Part shown: positions 36,106-45,806 of the stretch, piece by piece
Layout: each line of letters opens with the position of its first letter
How positions within the stretch are numbered: the first letter of the stretch is position 1
Origin: UBA6770 sp965660875
Lineage (GTDB): Bacteria; Bacteroidota; Bacteroidia; Flavobacteriales_G; Salibacteraceae
Reading direction: 5' to 3'
DNA: 64,000 bases
NCBI GenBank assembly: GCA_965660875.1
Contig: CBFIBQ010000010.1
Location: forward strand, 1-64,000
The notes under the pieces: generated by a model
The model's input: the letters and a program-made list of their open reading frames with translations, nothing else
Databases searched by the model: none
Told to the model about the DNA's origin: nothing
Made by a program: the position numbers and the translations under genes

Positions 36106-37158
36106 ATGAAAACCCTTTCTCCCCGAAAAATAGCTTTTAGAGCAAGCTTAACAACTGCAGCCGTTGCACTTGTTATCATTTTAGCATTTAGCATACTGTT
36201 TGTACCAAACGCAAATGCAATTTGGTTATGCATAGTTTTTCCTGGAATGGTATTCGCTACTTCTTATATCATTTTTTATTATCTGATGGAGCGGTTTATT
36301 GATCAAAAAATAAAGCTGATTTACCGAAGTATTCATCAAGAAAAAATTGGAAGGCCTTTGTCCAACATGAAAATTGATATGAACAGAGATGTTTTTAGAG
36401 AGGTAAATAAAGATGTTGAAAGTTGGGCCCAAGATTACCGTAAAGAGATTTCCAGCCTGAAGGAGCAAGCGAAATTTCGAAGGGACTTTATAGGCAATTT
36501 ATCGCATGAGCTCAAAACACCGATTACTATTATTCAAGGTAATATACTAACACTGCTTGAGGGAGCCGTTGACGATAAAAACATAAGAAACAAGTTTTTA
36601 GAAAAGGCTGCGGACAACGTAGAACGACTAGAAAACCTAACTCGTGACTTAGATAAAATTACCAACCTTGAAGGTGAGGGAATGGACCTATTAGATTTGT
36701 CTCGCTTTGATTTGGTGGAATTGGTGTATCAAGTTACTGAAAACCTCAGCGATAAAGCGGAAACAAAAGGTATCAGCCTGGTTGTAAAGATTCCAAAAAC
36801 CAAAGAGCTTTTTGTAAATGCCGATAAGTCTAAAATTGATCAAGTACTCACCAATCTGATTGTAAATAGCATCAATTATGGAGTAAAAAACGGTCAGACT
36901 ATTATTCAAATAACCAACCAATCGCCATTAATTGAATTGGAAATTTCGGATAATGGCGTGGGCATAGAAAGTAAAGACCTCCCTAGGCTTTTTGAACGGT
37001 TTTATCGCGTAGACAAAAGCCGGTCGAGACACGTTGGCGGAACCGGTCTAGGACTTGCCATAGTGAAGCACATATTAGATGCTCACCACCAAACCATCAG
37101 CGTATTGAGTGAAGTAGGAGAGGGATCTAGCTTTACTTTTACACTTGAAAAAGCCTAG
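36106..37158 (+). CDS. Sensor histidine kinase, PhoR-like
   Basis: This 350-aa kinase has two membrane segments (about 14-34 and 37-58) separated by only a few residues, so there is almost no periplasmic sensor domain. After a linker, the dimerisation domain contains H134 (GNLSHELKTPI). The ATPase domain shows the N box NLIVNSINYG, ISDNGVGI, ERFYRVDKSRSR and GGTGLGLAIVKHI. It directly follows the response regulator (no gap) and should phosphorylate it. Sensing is probably indirect or from the membrane, as in PhoR. Confidence 0.93.
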   Translation: MKTLSPRKIAFRASLTTAAVALVIILAFSILFVPNANAIWLCIVFPGMVFATSYIIFYYLMERFIDQKIKLIYRSIHQEKIGRPLSNMKIDMNRDVFREVNKDVESWAQDYRKEISSLKEQAKFRRDFIGNLSHELKTPITIIQGNILTLLEGAVDDKNIRNKFLEKAADNVERLENLTRDLDKITNLEGEGMDLLDLSRFDLVELVYQVTENLSDKAETKGISLVVKIPKTKELFVNADKSKIDQVLTNLIVNSINYGVKNGQTIIQITNQSPLIELEISDNGVGIESKDLPRLFERFYRVDKSRSRHVGGTGLGLAIVKHILDAHHQTISVLSEVGEGSSFTFTLEKA

Positions 37159-38645
37159 TAGGGAATAACCTTAACGGTATCCATTTTTAGCCGCACCTCC
37201 AGCCATTTACTCAATTTCTTTTGTTGATCTTCGATCACCTGCTCTTTGGTTCCGGCTTTCCAACGGGCAAAAACTGTAGGTAGTGTATCCATTCTGCCAT
37301 CAATGATTTTGTGCTCTATGCGTGCAAAGTAATTGGACTCTATCTCAGGATAATTTAGGGCTACCTCGGTATGCAACACATAATCTGGCAAGGAATCTTG
37401 ATAAACCTTGCCGAGTTGTGTTTTTAACTCATCAATTTCTTTGTTACGTTCTTTCAATACCTCTTGATTCTGCGTAAACATTTCCTCGATAATTCCACTT
37501 TTTACCTCGGCTTTTAATTTGCCAGAAAGGTCGTCTTTCAAATCACCAGATATGTCTTTATCTTGCCGAATGATTAACCTGCAATTCTCCAAACCGGCCA
37601 TGGTCATTTTCGTCTCTAAATCGTTGATTTGAGTTGGAGAAAGACGTTCACCCATCAAAAAGAGTTTTATCGAACTCCCCTCTTTATCGTAGTCTACCAT
37701 TGAGTTGATAACAGATGTCGACTCTGAATCTATGTGCTCGGTTATGAATTGAGACGCGCGTTGATTAAAAATGGTTTCTTGAATCACATTCCAAAATATG
37801 TAAGCACTTGGTGTTAGTACAATTATCACAAAAGCGTAGATATAACGTTTTACTTTTCGCTCTCGCTCGGGATTAATAAAATCAACCTTTGGAAAACCAA
37901 CATAACGCACCACGACAACAGTTGCAAGGCTAATAAAAATAGAATTGAGTAGGAATAGGTAAAAGGCTCCAAAAAAGTAGTTGAAATGACCCGTGGCTAA
38001 ACCATAGCCCGCCGTACACAAGGGTGGCATAAGTGCGGTTGCAATAGCAACACCTGGAACGGCATTCGTTTTCTCTTTTCTAGAACTCGCCATAATTCCA
38101 GCAAGCCCACCAAATATGGCTACAAATGCGTCTAAAAGTGTTGGAGTAGTTCTGGATAAGAGCTCGTGACTGTCCTCCGCTATTGGCGTTAGCAAAAAGT
38201 AAATAGTAGCAGTAGCTACTGAAAAGGCTACCGTAATACCTAAATTCTTTAAAGATCTGGATAATAACTTAATATCCGTAGTGCCCACAGCCAAACCCAC
38301 GCCTACAATAGGCCCCATTAGGGGCGAAATAAGCATGGCACCAATTATTACAGCTGTTGAGTTTACATTTAAACCAATACTGGCAATGAGTATCGAAAAA
38401 ATGAGGATGTAGACATTATATCCTTTGAACTCCACATCCTTTTTTATGGCTGCCACGGTATTGTCTATATCAATCCCCTCTCGGATATTCATATAGTGCC
38501 GCAAACTGATCAGTATGCTTCGATACGATGTTTTTAAGTGCTCTTTGTGCTGGTTAGGAATTACCCTGTCCACCACATTATCTACTATTTTTTCTGATTT
38601 TTTTGAATCGGTATTTTTACCATCCGGATGCTCCTCAGTCGCCAT
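37155..38645 (-). CDS. DUF389-family membrane protein
   Basis: This 496-aa protein has a membrane core at residues 78-310 with about six segments (YNVYILIFSILIASIGLNV, LISPLMGPIVGVGLAVG, AIFGGLAGIMAS, PGVAIATALMPPLCTAGYG), the conserved pattern of the DUF389/TIGR00341 family. The C-terminal 190 residues are a soluble, partly coiled-coil region. The function is unknown. A possible -7 element TAAATTTG is at 38670-38677. Confidence 0.85.
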   Translation of the reverse strand: MATEEHPDGKNTDSKKSEKIVDNVVDRVIPNQHKEHLKTSYRSILISLRHYMNIREGIDIDNTVAAIKKDVEFKGYNVYILIFSILIASIGLNVNSTAVIIGAMLISPLMGPIVGVGLAVGTTDIKLLSRSLKNLGITVAFSVATATIYFLLTPIAEDSHELLSRTTPTLLDAFVAIFGGLAGIMASSRKEKTNAVPGVAIATALMPPLCTAGYGLATGHFNYFFGAFYLFLLNSIFISLATVVVVRYVGFPKVDFINPERERKVKRYIYAFVIIVLTPSAYIFWNVIQETIFNQRASQFITEHIDSESTSVINSMVDYDKEGSSIKLFLMGERLSPTQINDLETKMTMAGLENCRLIIRQDKDISGDLKDDLSGKLKAEVKSGIIEEMFTQNQEVLKERNKEIDELKTQLGKVYQDSLPDYVLHTEVALNYPEIESNYFARIEHKIIDGRMDTLPTVFARWKAGTKEQVIEDQQKKLSKWLEVRLKMDTVKVIPY

Positions 38646-38745
38646 ATTAAATCGGAATTAGAATACTATCAAATTTAGACCAATTTTGTTACGGCAATTA
38701 TTTTCTGAGCCTTATTATTGAATACTGCAAAAACAGAAAAATTAA

Positions 38746-39726
38746 ATGGAGTTTAGAACTGAATTAAACTGGAAAAATTCAATTCCAAAGTTGGACTTTC
38801 AAGACAACTTGCTATTGCTGGGCAGTTGTTTTTCCGAAAATATTGGGGAAAAATTTGAGCAAAACAAATTCTGCGTAAACCGAAACCCCAACGGAATAAT
38901 TTTCCATCCATTAGTTATTTCCGAAATAATATCCCGAGCACTCAGCGAAAAAGAATATACGCAAGACGACCTTCTGATTAATGATCAATACTACTTCTCT
39001 TGGTTCCATCACAGTTCATTGCATGCTGCCGACTCGCAAAGCATGTTGGATAAAATAAACGATGCACAAGCTCAATTTAGAAGCCAATTATTATCGGCTA
39101 ATTTTCTGTTTTTTACTTTCGGAACTGCATTTGGATATACGTTCAATTCGACAAAACAATTGGTAGCGAATTGCCATAAAGTTCCTGCTAACAATTTCAC
39201 AAAACGGCTCTATCGTTCAGAAGAAATCCTTTCGGATTGTTCCGTTACATTCAATCAATTGTCAAAACTCAACCCTAGTTTAAAGCTCTTCATAACTGTA
39301 AGCCCGGTACGTCACATCAAAGACGGAATTATAGAAAATAGCCGTTCAAAAGCTGAATTAATTTCAGCAGCGCACCAATTAGCAGAAAGCCATTCCAATT
39401 GGTACTACTTGCCAGCTTTCGAGTGGCTGATAGATGATTTGAGAGACTACCGATTTTACAATTCAGACTTAGTGCACCCCAATTCAATGGCCATTCAGTA
39501 CCTTTGGGAAAAAATACTACCTAACCTACTCACTGTGGAGGCTCAAAAGACTTTGCAAACGGTTCAAAAAATAAATGCTGCTGTCCAACATAGAGCATTT
39601 AGGCCAACATCACATCAGCATCAAAAGTTTATACATTCCACCATTAAACAAGTACTCGAATTGGAAGAGAGTATTCAGCAGCGGTTTAATACCGAGCTAT
39701 CGATATTAAAACAACAACTTATATGA
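38746..39726 (+). CDS. GSCFA-domain protein
   Basis: This 326-aa protein carries the name-giving motif GSCFSENIG (G26-S27-C28-F29) and NPNGIIFHPL, then TFGTAFGYTF and TVSPVRHIKDGI, all typical of the GSCFA family. These are SGNH/GDSL-like hydrolases, the serine of GSCF being the predicted nucleophile and the DLVHPN segment holding the catalytic His. The substrate is not established. No signal peptide. It overlaps the next gene by ATGA, so the two are coupled. Confidence 0.88.
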   Translation: MEFRTELNWKNSIPKLDFQDNLLLLGSCFSENIGEKFEQNKFCVNRNPNGIIFHPLVISEIISRALSEKEYTQDDLLINDQYYFSWFHHSSLHAADSQSMLDKINDAQAQFRSQLLSANFLFFTFGTAFGYTFNSTKQLVANCHKVPANNFTKRLYRSEEILSDCSVTFNQLSKLNPSLKLFITVSPVRHIKDGIIENSRSKAELISAAHQLAESHSNWYYLPAFEWLIDDLRDYRFYNSDLVHPNSMAIQYLWEKILPNLLTVEAQKTLQTVQKINAAVQHRAFRPTSHQHQKFIHSTIKQVLELEESIQQRFNTELSILKQQLI

Positions 39727-40742
39727 AAGTAATTCAACTCAAGAAGTTTGGCGCAAGCGGTTCAGAAGCTTTTGAAACTGCCATAAAAGAGGATCCAACA
39801 CCTGGAAAAAATGAAGTATTGTTAGCAGTAGAGGCATTTGGACTAAACTATGCCGATGTAATGTCCAGAAAAGGAGTTTACAATGACTGCCCGGAGCTTC
39901 CCGCTGTACTTGGTTACGAATCGGTTGGGAAAATCATTAATAAAGGCGCAGAGGTTGACTCTGTAGAGATCGGAGATCGGGTAGTTGCTTTCACCCGGTT
40001 TGGTTCCTATGCAGAAAAAGTAGTGACCCCTGAATTAGCGGTTGCAAAAATTCCAGCAACTATGAGTAATGGAGAAGCTGTGGCTATGGCTACCCAATAT
40101 TGCACGGCATGGTACTCCGCATTTGAAGCCATTAATATCTACCCAGGCGAGCACGTTTTGGTGCATGCGGCAGCAGGCGGGGTTGGTACCGCTTTGGTTC
40201 AACTGCTCAAATGGAAAGGTGCTATCGTTTATGGAACAGCTAGTAAAGATAGCAAGCTGGAATATATGAAAACCCTTGGAGTAGATTTCCCTATCAATTA
40301 CGCAACTACTGATTTTGTTGAGGAGATAAGAAAAATTAGAAAAGGGGGTCGAGTGGATGTAATATTTGACCCTGTCGGGGGTTCCAATTTCAAAAAGTCC
40401 CTTAAAGTGCTGGATTACGGTGGTAGAATTGTTCCTTTTGGGGCAAGCTCAAGAGAAAAAAAAGGTTTTCTTTCATTGCTTAAAGTTGCCTTCGGTTTCG
40501 GGTTTTATTCACCCGCTGGAAATATAATGAAGTCTCAAATATGGGCAGGAGTGAACATGCTGCGTATTGCAGACAATAAGCCCGAACTCATGAACTTTTG
40601 CATGCATCAGGTTATAGAATTGTATAAAAAAGGCATTTGTAAACCCCATGTTGGCGGTGTTTACAAGGCAGAGGAAATTGGTAAAGCACACGATTTTTTA
40701 GAAAGCAGAAAGAGTATGGGCAAGCTGGTAGTAGAATGGTAG
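39723..40742 (+). CDS. NADPH:quinone reductase / VAT-1-like zinc-free alcohol dehydrogenase
   Basis: This 339-aa medium-chain dehydrogenase/reductase has the GroES-like N-terminal fold (GLNYADVMSRKGVYND, PAVLGYESVGKI) but none of the zinc ligands of alcohol dehydrogenases. The nucleotide motif is HAAAGGVGTALVQLLK. Zinc-free members (Qor, VAT-1) reduce quinones or alkenals with NADPH. ATGA overlap with the GSCFA gene upstream. Confidence 0.88.
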   Translation: MKVIQLKKFGASGSEAFETAIKEDPTPGKNEVLLAVEAFGLNYADVMSRKGVYNDCPELPAVLGYESVGKIINKGAEVDSVEIGDRVVAFTRFGSYAEKVVTPELAVAKIPATMSNGEAVAMATQYCTAWYSAFEAINIYPGEHVLVHAAAGGVGTALVQLLKWKGAIVYGTASKDSKLEYMKTLGVDFPINYATTDFVEEIRKIRKGGRVDVIFDPVGGSNFKKSLKVLDYGGRIVPFGASSREKKGFLSLLKVAFGFGFYSPAGNIMKSQIWAGVNMLRIADNKPELMNFCMHQVIELYKKGICKPHVGGVYKAEEIGKAHDFLESRKSMGKLVVEW

Positions 40743-40873
40743 AACAGCACTCAACACCCCTATAATCAATTCGTTAAATACAGGGTATTCGAATTAGCGA
40801 AGTTGACTATATAACAATCAGCATCTCATACGCCCCTTAGAATTAACAAAATAAAAATTCTTATTTTGGCTCT

Positions 40874-41890
40874 ATGCATAAAAAAATTGACCCCTTCAGA
40901 TTCCACTGTTTAGGCATAGTAAATCTAAAAACTCTTGTTCTCTTGTTTACCTTGCTTCCAATTTTTGGCAACGCGCAATCAGACTTTGAGAAAATGAAAG
41001 CTGCCGAAGAAGCTTACCGCAAAAAACAAGAAAGCGCTGAAAAAACTTATGCAACAGATTATGAATCCAGGCTGGACAGCCTGCACTTAGAGTATATCAA
41101 CTATGAAATAGAACGTGAAAAAGAAGTAATAAAATTTGAGGGAAAAAACCTTGACCCTCGGTTAATTGAAAAAGTTGAGGCTCTGGAAGTTAAATTCAAT
41201 AGAGCTAATACCTTTTTTGAATTGAGTAAAAATCAAACTGTGTTAGAGCAGTTGAAGGAAACTAAAAAAGATCTGGAAAAACAGTTAACGGACTCATTAT
41301 CAAAAGAACCAAAAAAGAGCACACCTACTGAAAATTCGAGAATAGAGGGAGTGGAGAAAATGTCACGAATTGACACCATAGAGCAGTCAAACCCTAAGCC
41401 AATAAGTATAACTCAAGTGCCATTATTACCTGCCGAAGAAAAAAAGATACTAGAACAAGAGTTCGATGCCAATAGACCGATTTATATCCCAATTATGCAA
41501 GAAGATTACAGAATTTCATCGCATTTTAACCCCAATCGAATGCACCCAGTTCTTAAAAAACCTAGACCACACAAAGGAATAGACCTAGCCGCCAAAACAA
41601 AAACCCCTATTTATGTTACTGCGAATGGCATTGTAGAAATTGCACGGTTTTCTAAGTCTGCTGGTAACTGGGTTATGATAAATCATAAAAACGGATATAA
41701 AACCAAGTATTTTCATATGACATCTTTTGTTGTAAAACCTAATCAAGAAGTAAAAGCAGGTGATTTAGTTGGCTACGTCGGAACAACAGGGTACTCATCG
41801 GGGCCACATTTGCATTATGAGATAAGACGTCGAAATACTCCATTGGACCCCCATAAGTTTATGGTGATCCATTTTAGTGACACCAAATAA
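40874..41890 (+). CDS. M23-family metallopeptidase with coiled-coil N-terminus
   Basis: This 338-aa protein has a signal-like N-terminal hydrophobic stretch (TLVLLFTLLPIFGNAQ). Residues 40-150 are strongly charged and coiled coil. The C-terminal LytM/M23 domain has the metal ligands in HPVLKKPRPHKGIDLA and the HLHYE motif (GPHLHYEIRR), with GYVGTTGYSSG between. It should cut peptidoglycan cross-bridges in the periplasm, like EnvC/NlpD-type or active M23 enzymes; the full ligand set suggests it is active. Confidence 0.92.
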   Translation: MHKKIDPFRFHCLGIVNLKTLVLLFTLLPIFGNAQSDFEKMKAAEEAYRKKQESAEKTYATDYESRLDSLHLEYINYEIEREKEVIKFEGKNLDPRLIEKVEALEVKFNRANTFFELSKNQTVLEQLKETKKDLEKQLTDSLSKEPKKSTPTENSRIEGVEKMSRIDTIEQSNPKPISITQVPLLPAEEKKILEQEFDANRPIYIPIMQEDYRISSHFNPNRMHPVLKKPRPHKGIDLAAKTKTPIYVTANGIVEIARFSKSAGNWVMINHKNGYKTKYFHMTSFVVKPNQEVKAGDLVGYVGTTGYSSGPHLHYEIRRRNTPLDPHKFMVIHFSDTK

Positions 41891-41923
41891 TCTGCATGTA
41901 CACCATACAAAAATCAGAGAAAT

Positions 41924-42628
41924 ATGCTAAACAAAATTGACCTCTCCAAAGTTCTCTTTTTAGATATTGAAACTGTACCTCAACAAGAGAGCTACGATAA
42001 ATTATCGGATAGAATAAAACCACTTTGGGATACCAAGGCTGGTTTTTTGGCTCGCAATGAAGAAAGTCCAAAAGAGCTCTACAACCGGGCAGGGATATAC
42101 GCTGAATTTGGTAAGATAATTTGCATTTCGGTAGGATACATTCGCGATGATGGCATCCGTTTAAAGTCCTTTGCTGGTGATAATGAACACAAACTGTTAA
42201 GCGATTTTTCGGAACTACTCAGCCAATATTACAACAGCCCCAATCAGCTGTTGTGTGCGCACAACGGAAAGGAATTTGACTTCCCTTATATCGCGAGACG
42301 CATGCTTATTAATGGAATAATGCTGCCAGAAATTCTAAACATTGCTGGCAAAAAACCATGGGAGGTAAGGCACTTAGACACGCTAGAACTTTGGAAATTC
42401 GGGGATTATAAAAATTACACCTCGCTGAATCTCTTGACAGCTATTTTCGATATTCCTACCCCAAAAGATGATATTGACGGCAGTATGGTTGCTTCTGTAT
42501 ATTACCAAGAAAAAAACTTGGACCGCATTACATCCTATTGTGAAAAAGATGTAGTCGCGCTCATTCAACTGATGCGCAAATACAAAAACTTAGAACTGGT
42601 GCCAGAAAACAAAATTCAGCACTCTTAA
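41924..42628 (+). CDS. Predicted 3'-5' exonuclease (PolB-like, DEDD)
   Basis: This 234-aa protein belongs to the predicted PolB-like exonuclease family. The first catalytic motif is VLFLDIETVP (D14, E16), the second lies in LCAHNGKEFDFPYI and the third in YCEKDVVALIQLM. It should digest single-stranded DNA or RNA from the 3' end in the cytoplasm. It stands 33 bp after the M23 gene and ends 12 bp from the convergent enoyl-CoA hydratase stop. Confidence 0.88.
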   Translation: MLNKIDLSKVLFLDIETVPQQESYDKLSDRIKPLWDTKAGFLARNEESPKELYNRAGIYAEFGKIICISVGYIRDDGIRLKSFAGDNEHKLLSDFSELLSQYYNSPNQLLCAHNGKEFDFPYIARRMLINGIMLPEILNIAGKKPWEVRHLDTLELWKFGDYKNYTSLNLLTAIFDIPTPKDDIDGSMVASVYYQEKNLDRITSYCEKDVVALIQLMRKYKNLELVPENKIQHS

Positions 42629-42640
42629 CCCCCAAGCTGT

Positions 42641-43423
42641 TTATTTACCTGAAAACGTGGGTTTACGCTTCTCAATAAATGCAGTAGTTCCCTCTTTAAA
42701 ATCTTCGGTGCCAAACGACTTGCCGAAAGAACGAATTTCAGCATCAAAGCCATTTATACCGTCTTCAAACCCTGCGTTGATGGCTTCTATTGCAAAACCA
42801 ATAGCTCGCGGTGAATTTCTAGAGATTTTTACTGCAAGTTTTTGTGCTGTACCCATCAATTCTTCTGGCGCTACGCAATGATTTACCAATCCAATTTGTT
42901 CTGCTCTGGCGCCATCAATCATTTGCGCCGAAAACACTAACTCGTTTGCTCTTCCTCGACCAATAAGCTGAGGCAATCGCTGTGTGCCGCCATATCCTGG
43001 AATTACGCCAAGCGAAACTTCAGGTAATCCCATTTTAGCGTTTGATGAGCATATTCGTATATGTGCACTCATAGCCAACTCCAATCCACCACCCAAGGCA
43101 AAGCCATTTACAGCAGCAATTACAGGTGTATTTAAGCGCTCTACTAAATTGAACAGTTTGTCCTGACCTTGCTGAGCTAATTCGGCACCTTCTTCAACAC
43201 TGAAATTTGCAAACTCCTTTATATCAGCACCAGCAACAAAAGCTTTATCCCCTGATCCAGTAACTATTATTGCGCGAATGTCGCTATTTGCTTCACCGGA
43301 CTTAAATGCGGCACTCAACTCTTCAATGGTTTGCTTATTTAAAGCATTTAATTGCTTCGGTCTGTTAATAGTAATGGTCTGGATGCTTTCTTCTTGTTCT
43401 ACAAGTATATTTTGGAATTCCAT
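42641..43423 (-). CDS. Enoyl-CoA hydratase (crotonase family)
   Basis: This 260-aa crotonase-fold enzyme has the oxyanion regions AFVAGADIKEF and NGFALGGGLELAM, and two catalytic glutamates E115 (GGGLELA) and E135 (LPEVSLGVIPGYGG), 20 residues apart as in rat enoyl-CoA hydratase. Both catalytic acids being present favours true hydratase activity on short-chain enoyl-CoA. It is a single gene, with a -7-like TAATTTTG at 43443-43450 upstream. Confidence 0.93.
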   Translation of the reverse strand: MEFQNILVEQEESIQTITINRPKQLNALNKQTIEELSAAFKSGEANSDIRAIIVTGSGDKAFVAGADIKEFANFSVEEGAELAQQGQDKLFNLVERLNTPVIAAVNGFALGGGLELAMSAHIRICSSNAKMGLPEVSLGVIPGYGGTQRLPQLIGRGRANELVFSAQMIDGARAEQIGLVNHCVAPEELMGTAQKLAVKISRNSPRAIGFAIEAINAGFEDGINGFDAEIRSFGKSFGTEDFKEGTTAFIEKRKPTFSGK

Positions 43424-43494
43424 AGGGCTAAATTTAGTTTAGCAAAATTAAAAAACAACAGGTGCTATGAAAAGTCTTTAGTGCTTTGTTCGAA

Positions 43495-45672
43495 CTATCT
43501 AAACAAATTAATTTCACCGCCATAAAAGTGGTACTCATCAGTATAATCCAACACCTTTGCCTTATACAAATAAACCCCAACTGGAGCCATTTCTAGCGTA
43601 CGATGATCCATTCCATTCCAACCAGTTTTGGGATCATCGGTAGTAAATATTATGTGCCCCCATCGGTCAAAAATTTCCAACACATACTCCTTAGATCCAA
43701 TCACAACTGGTCTAAAAGTTTCGTTTCTACCATCTGTATTTGGAGTAAAAGAGTTCGGCGCAAAAAACGCATACTCATTCTCCACCTTGACACGTTTAGA
43801 TAAAGTATCGGTGCAACCCCGTTGATTGGAAACCATCTGACTCACCCTAAAAACACCTGGTGTAGCAAAACTGAACGTACCGCTACAAGCCGTTTCGGCA
43901 TTGGACTTTCCAAGATATAATTTGCAGTCATCTGCATCCCTAGGATTACTAAATACATTGATTTCTGGATTAAAAATACTTAGAACGGTATCGCTTAAAT
44001 AAAAATCTGCTTGCGGGCTTTCATAGACTTCAATAGGAAAAACAACTGGGCCAAGAGTGTCAATGCATTTATCTGTGGTATAGGTTAATAAAGAAATCGT
44101 GTACTTACCTGGTGCATCAAGTCTCCAACGCTCCTTTACATTTGTTGAGTTGCTTGATGACTTTAATAGGCGACCAAACGTCCAAATTGTTTCCAGCTCT
44201 GAGGCTGCTTCTGATATATTCTCCATTTGAACCAGCAGTGGAGCACAACCCTTTAAGTTCCTGCTCGCCGTTTTCAAGGTTGGGTTTTTTACTACCTCAG
44301 GAAATATTTTTGCCGAGGCAGAACAAATTGCGTGCTTCATTTCCAGCTTCACCTCAAAACTGCCCAGTTCATTGTATGTTATAGTATCGGTAAAACGGCC
44401 TGTGTCATTTACAGTGCCGTTGCCAAGCATCATGGTCCAATCCATTTTAGTGTAAGGCTCAAACGTACCGGTAGCTTCAAATTCAAATTCTGGATTGGAC
44501 AAGCACGCGTAAAGATTACCTGTAATTTCTGGCTTCAACTGTGGATACACATAAATGGTTTTTTCAATAGTATCGGCACACTTATATTGAGGGTTGGCAA
44601 TGAGCCTTATTGTATACGCCCCAGTATCTGGAAATACAACTGTAGGTATCTCTGCCGATGATTGTAATATACCTGGGTTTTGTAAATCAAAATCCCAATT
44701 AAACGTTCTGGAAGTGATGCTGGTATTATCAAACGTTAATTCCATACCTTGACACTTATCCGGAGCTACAAAATTGGCCTCCGTATTGGATTCACAAATA
44801 ACAATGTTCACTTGAAACTCTCTTCTTGTTTCACCTATTTTAATTCCATTTCGGTATTCTTCAACGCAAATGCCATATAAATACTGTCCCAGTTGAAGCG
44901 GAGTTCCAGAAATCAAACCAGTATTTTGATCAATTTGAAAAGGTGAAGCCAAGTTAAATGGATTGTTCGCCGAGTGCCCTCCACTCCAAGGCACCGCACT
45001 GTAGGGTGGTTTGGTTGCCGGAATAGGCATTATACTATTCGGTGGGCCTGGCGTTCGAATAACATTTCCTCCACCGGTATACGGATCGCAAAATTTATAT
45101 ACAAGTGAGTCTCCTTCAGGATCTGTGGCACTGTGGTCAAATCTAAATTCACTACCCAAACAAATTGCCAATGGCGGAGAGTTTTTAAAAACAGGCGAAC
45201 TGTTGCAACCTGAAGACAATGCTCCCGCTATTTTAGTGGTAATTGTAGTTCCAACCGCATCAGGCGTGCTAATATTTCTAAGAGAGCTATTTCTACAACA
45301 CCTCTGATAACTCACAGTGTATCCGTCAAAATTTGGGGGTAATGTAACTGTCGCTGTGTAAAACCCTTTTTGCACACAAACACCAGTTGGTACCGTAAAA
45401 CAAGGGTCGTAAATATCGGCTGGAATTTCCTGAATATTTAAAGGTCTCAAGACTAAGTTGGTAAATAAAGTATCGTTGTAAATGGCAATATTTCCTGGGT
45501 CATCGTACTCGGCCCCCTCAGACCCACAATCACGATAAATAGTCATTATGATTTCATAGGTATTTCCACCCAAACAGCGATAAGTTAAATCTCCACCAAC
45601 AATATGATAGGCTTTTGTGCTTAAATTAAAACACAGCAATGGGATCAATATGTAAAATATTCGCCTCAACAT
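43495..45672 (-). CDS. T9SS type B (gliding-motility C-terminal domain) surface protein with PKD-like domains
   Basis: The frame is open to 45822, but the ATG at 45672 (MLRRIFYILIPLLCFNLSTKAYHIVGGD) gives a clean signal peptide and avoids overlap with the divergent gene at 45807. The 725-aa product opens with a Cys-rich module (YRDCGS, YQRCCRNSSLR), then PKD/Ig-like domains (about residues 300-620). The last 90 residues (FFAPNSFTPNTDGRNE, LEIFDRWGHIIF, YHFYGGEINLFR) are the gliding-motility-associated T9SS type B sorting domain. It is probably displayed on the surface; the partial gene at 1-1654 is a paralogue. Confidence 0.9.
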   Translation of the reverse strand: MLRRIFYILIPLLCFNLSTKAYHIVGGDLTYRCLGGNTYEIIMTIYRDCGSEGAEYDDPGNIAIYNDTLFTNLVLRPLNIQEIPADIYDPCFTVPTGVCVQKGFYTATVTLPPNFDGYTVSYQRCCRNSSLRNISTPDAVGTTITTKIAGALSSGCNSSPVFKNSPPLAICLGSEFRFDHSATDPEGDSLVYKFCDPYTGGGNVIRTPGPPNSIMPIPATKPPYSAVPWSGGHSANNPFNLASPFQIDQNTGLISGTPLQLGQYLYGICVEEYRNGIKIGETRREFQVNIVICESNTEANFVAPDKCQGMELTFDNTSITSRTFNWDFDLQNPGILQSSAEIPTVVFPDTGAYTIRLIANPQYKCADTIEKTIYVYPQLKPEITGNLYACLSNPEFEFEATGTFEPYTKMDWTMMLGNGTVNDTGRFTDTITYNELGSFEVKLEMKHAICSASAKIFPEVVKNPTLKTASRNLKGCAPLLVQMENISEAASELETIWTFGRLLKSSSNSTNVKERWRLDAPGKYTISLLTYTTDKCIDTLGPVVFPIEVYESPQADFYLSDTVLSIFNPEINVFSNPRDADDCKLYLGKSNAETACSGTFSFATPGVFRVSQMVSNQRGCTDTLSKRVKVENEYAFFAPNSFTPNTDGRNETFRPVVIGSKEYVLEIFDRWGHIIFTTDDPKTGWNGMDHRTLEMAPVGVYLYKAKVLDYTDEYHFYGGEINLFR

Positions 45673-45806
45673 TTTGAATGGTGAAGATACAATGAATCTT
45701 CGGCATACTTTTAGTAACAAACTGAATATGTGATTAGTTTGTATCGTATCATTCATTTTTCGTATTAAATTTAAGTTTTCTTGTTTTGAATTAATAATTT
45801 CACCCC

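Noticed and set aside
40862..40870. TTATTTTGG upstream of the M23 gene (also near 1735 and 35336) as promoter
   Set aside because: The spacing inside the element does not match TAnnTTTG and there is no TTG at the -33 distance, so I could not support it.
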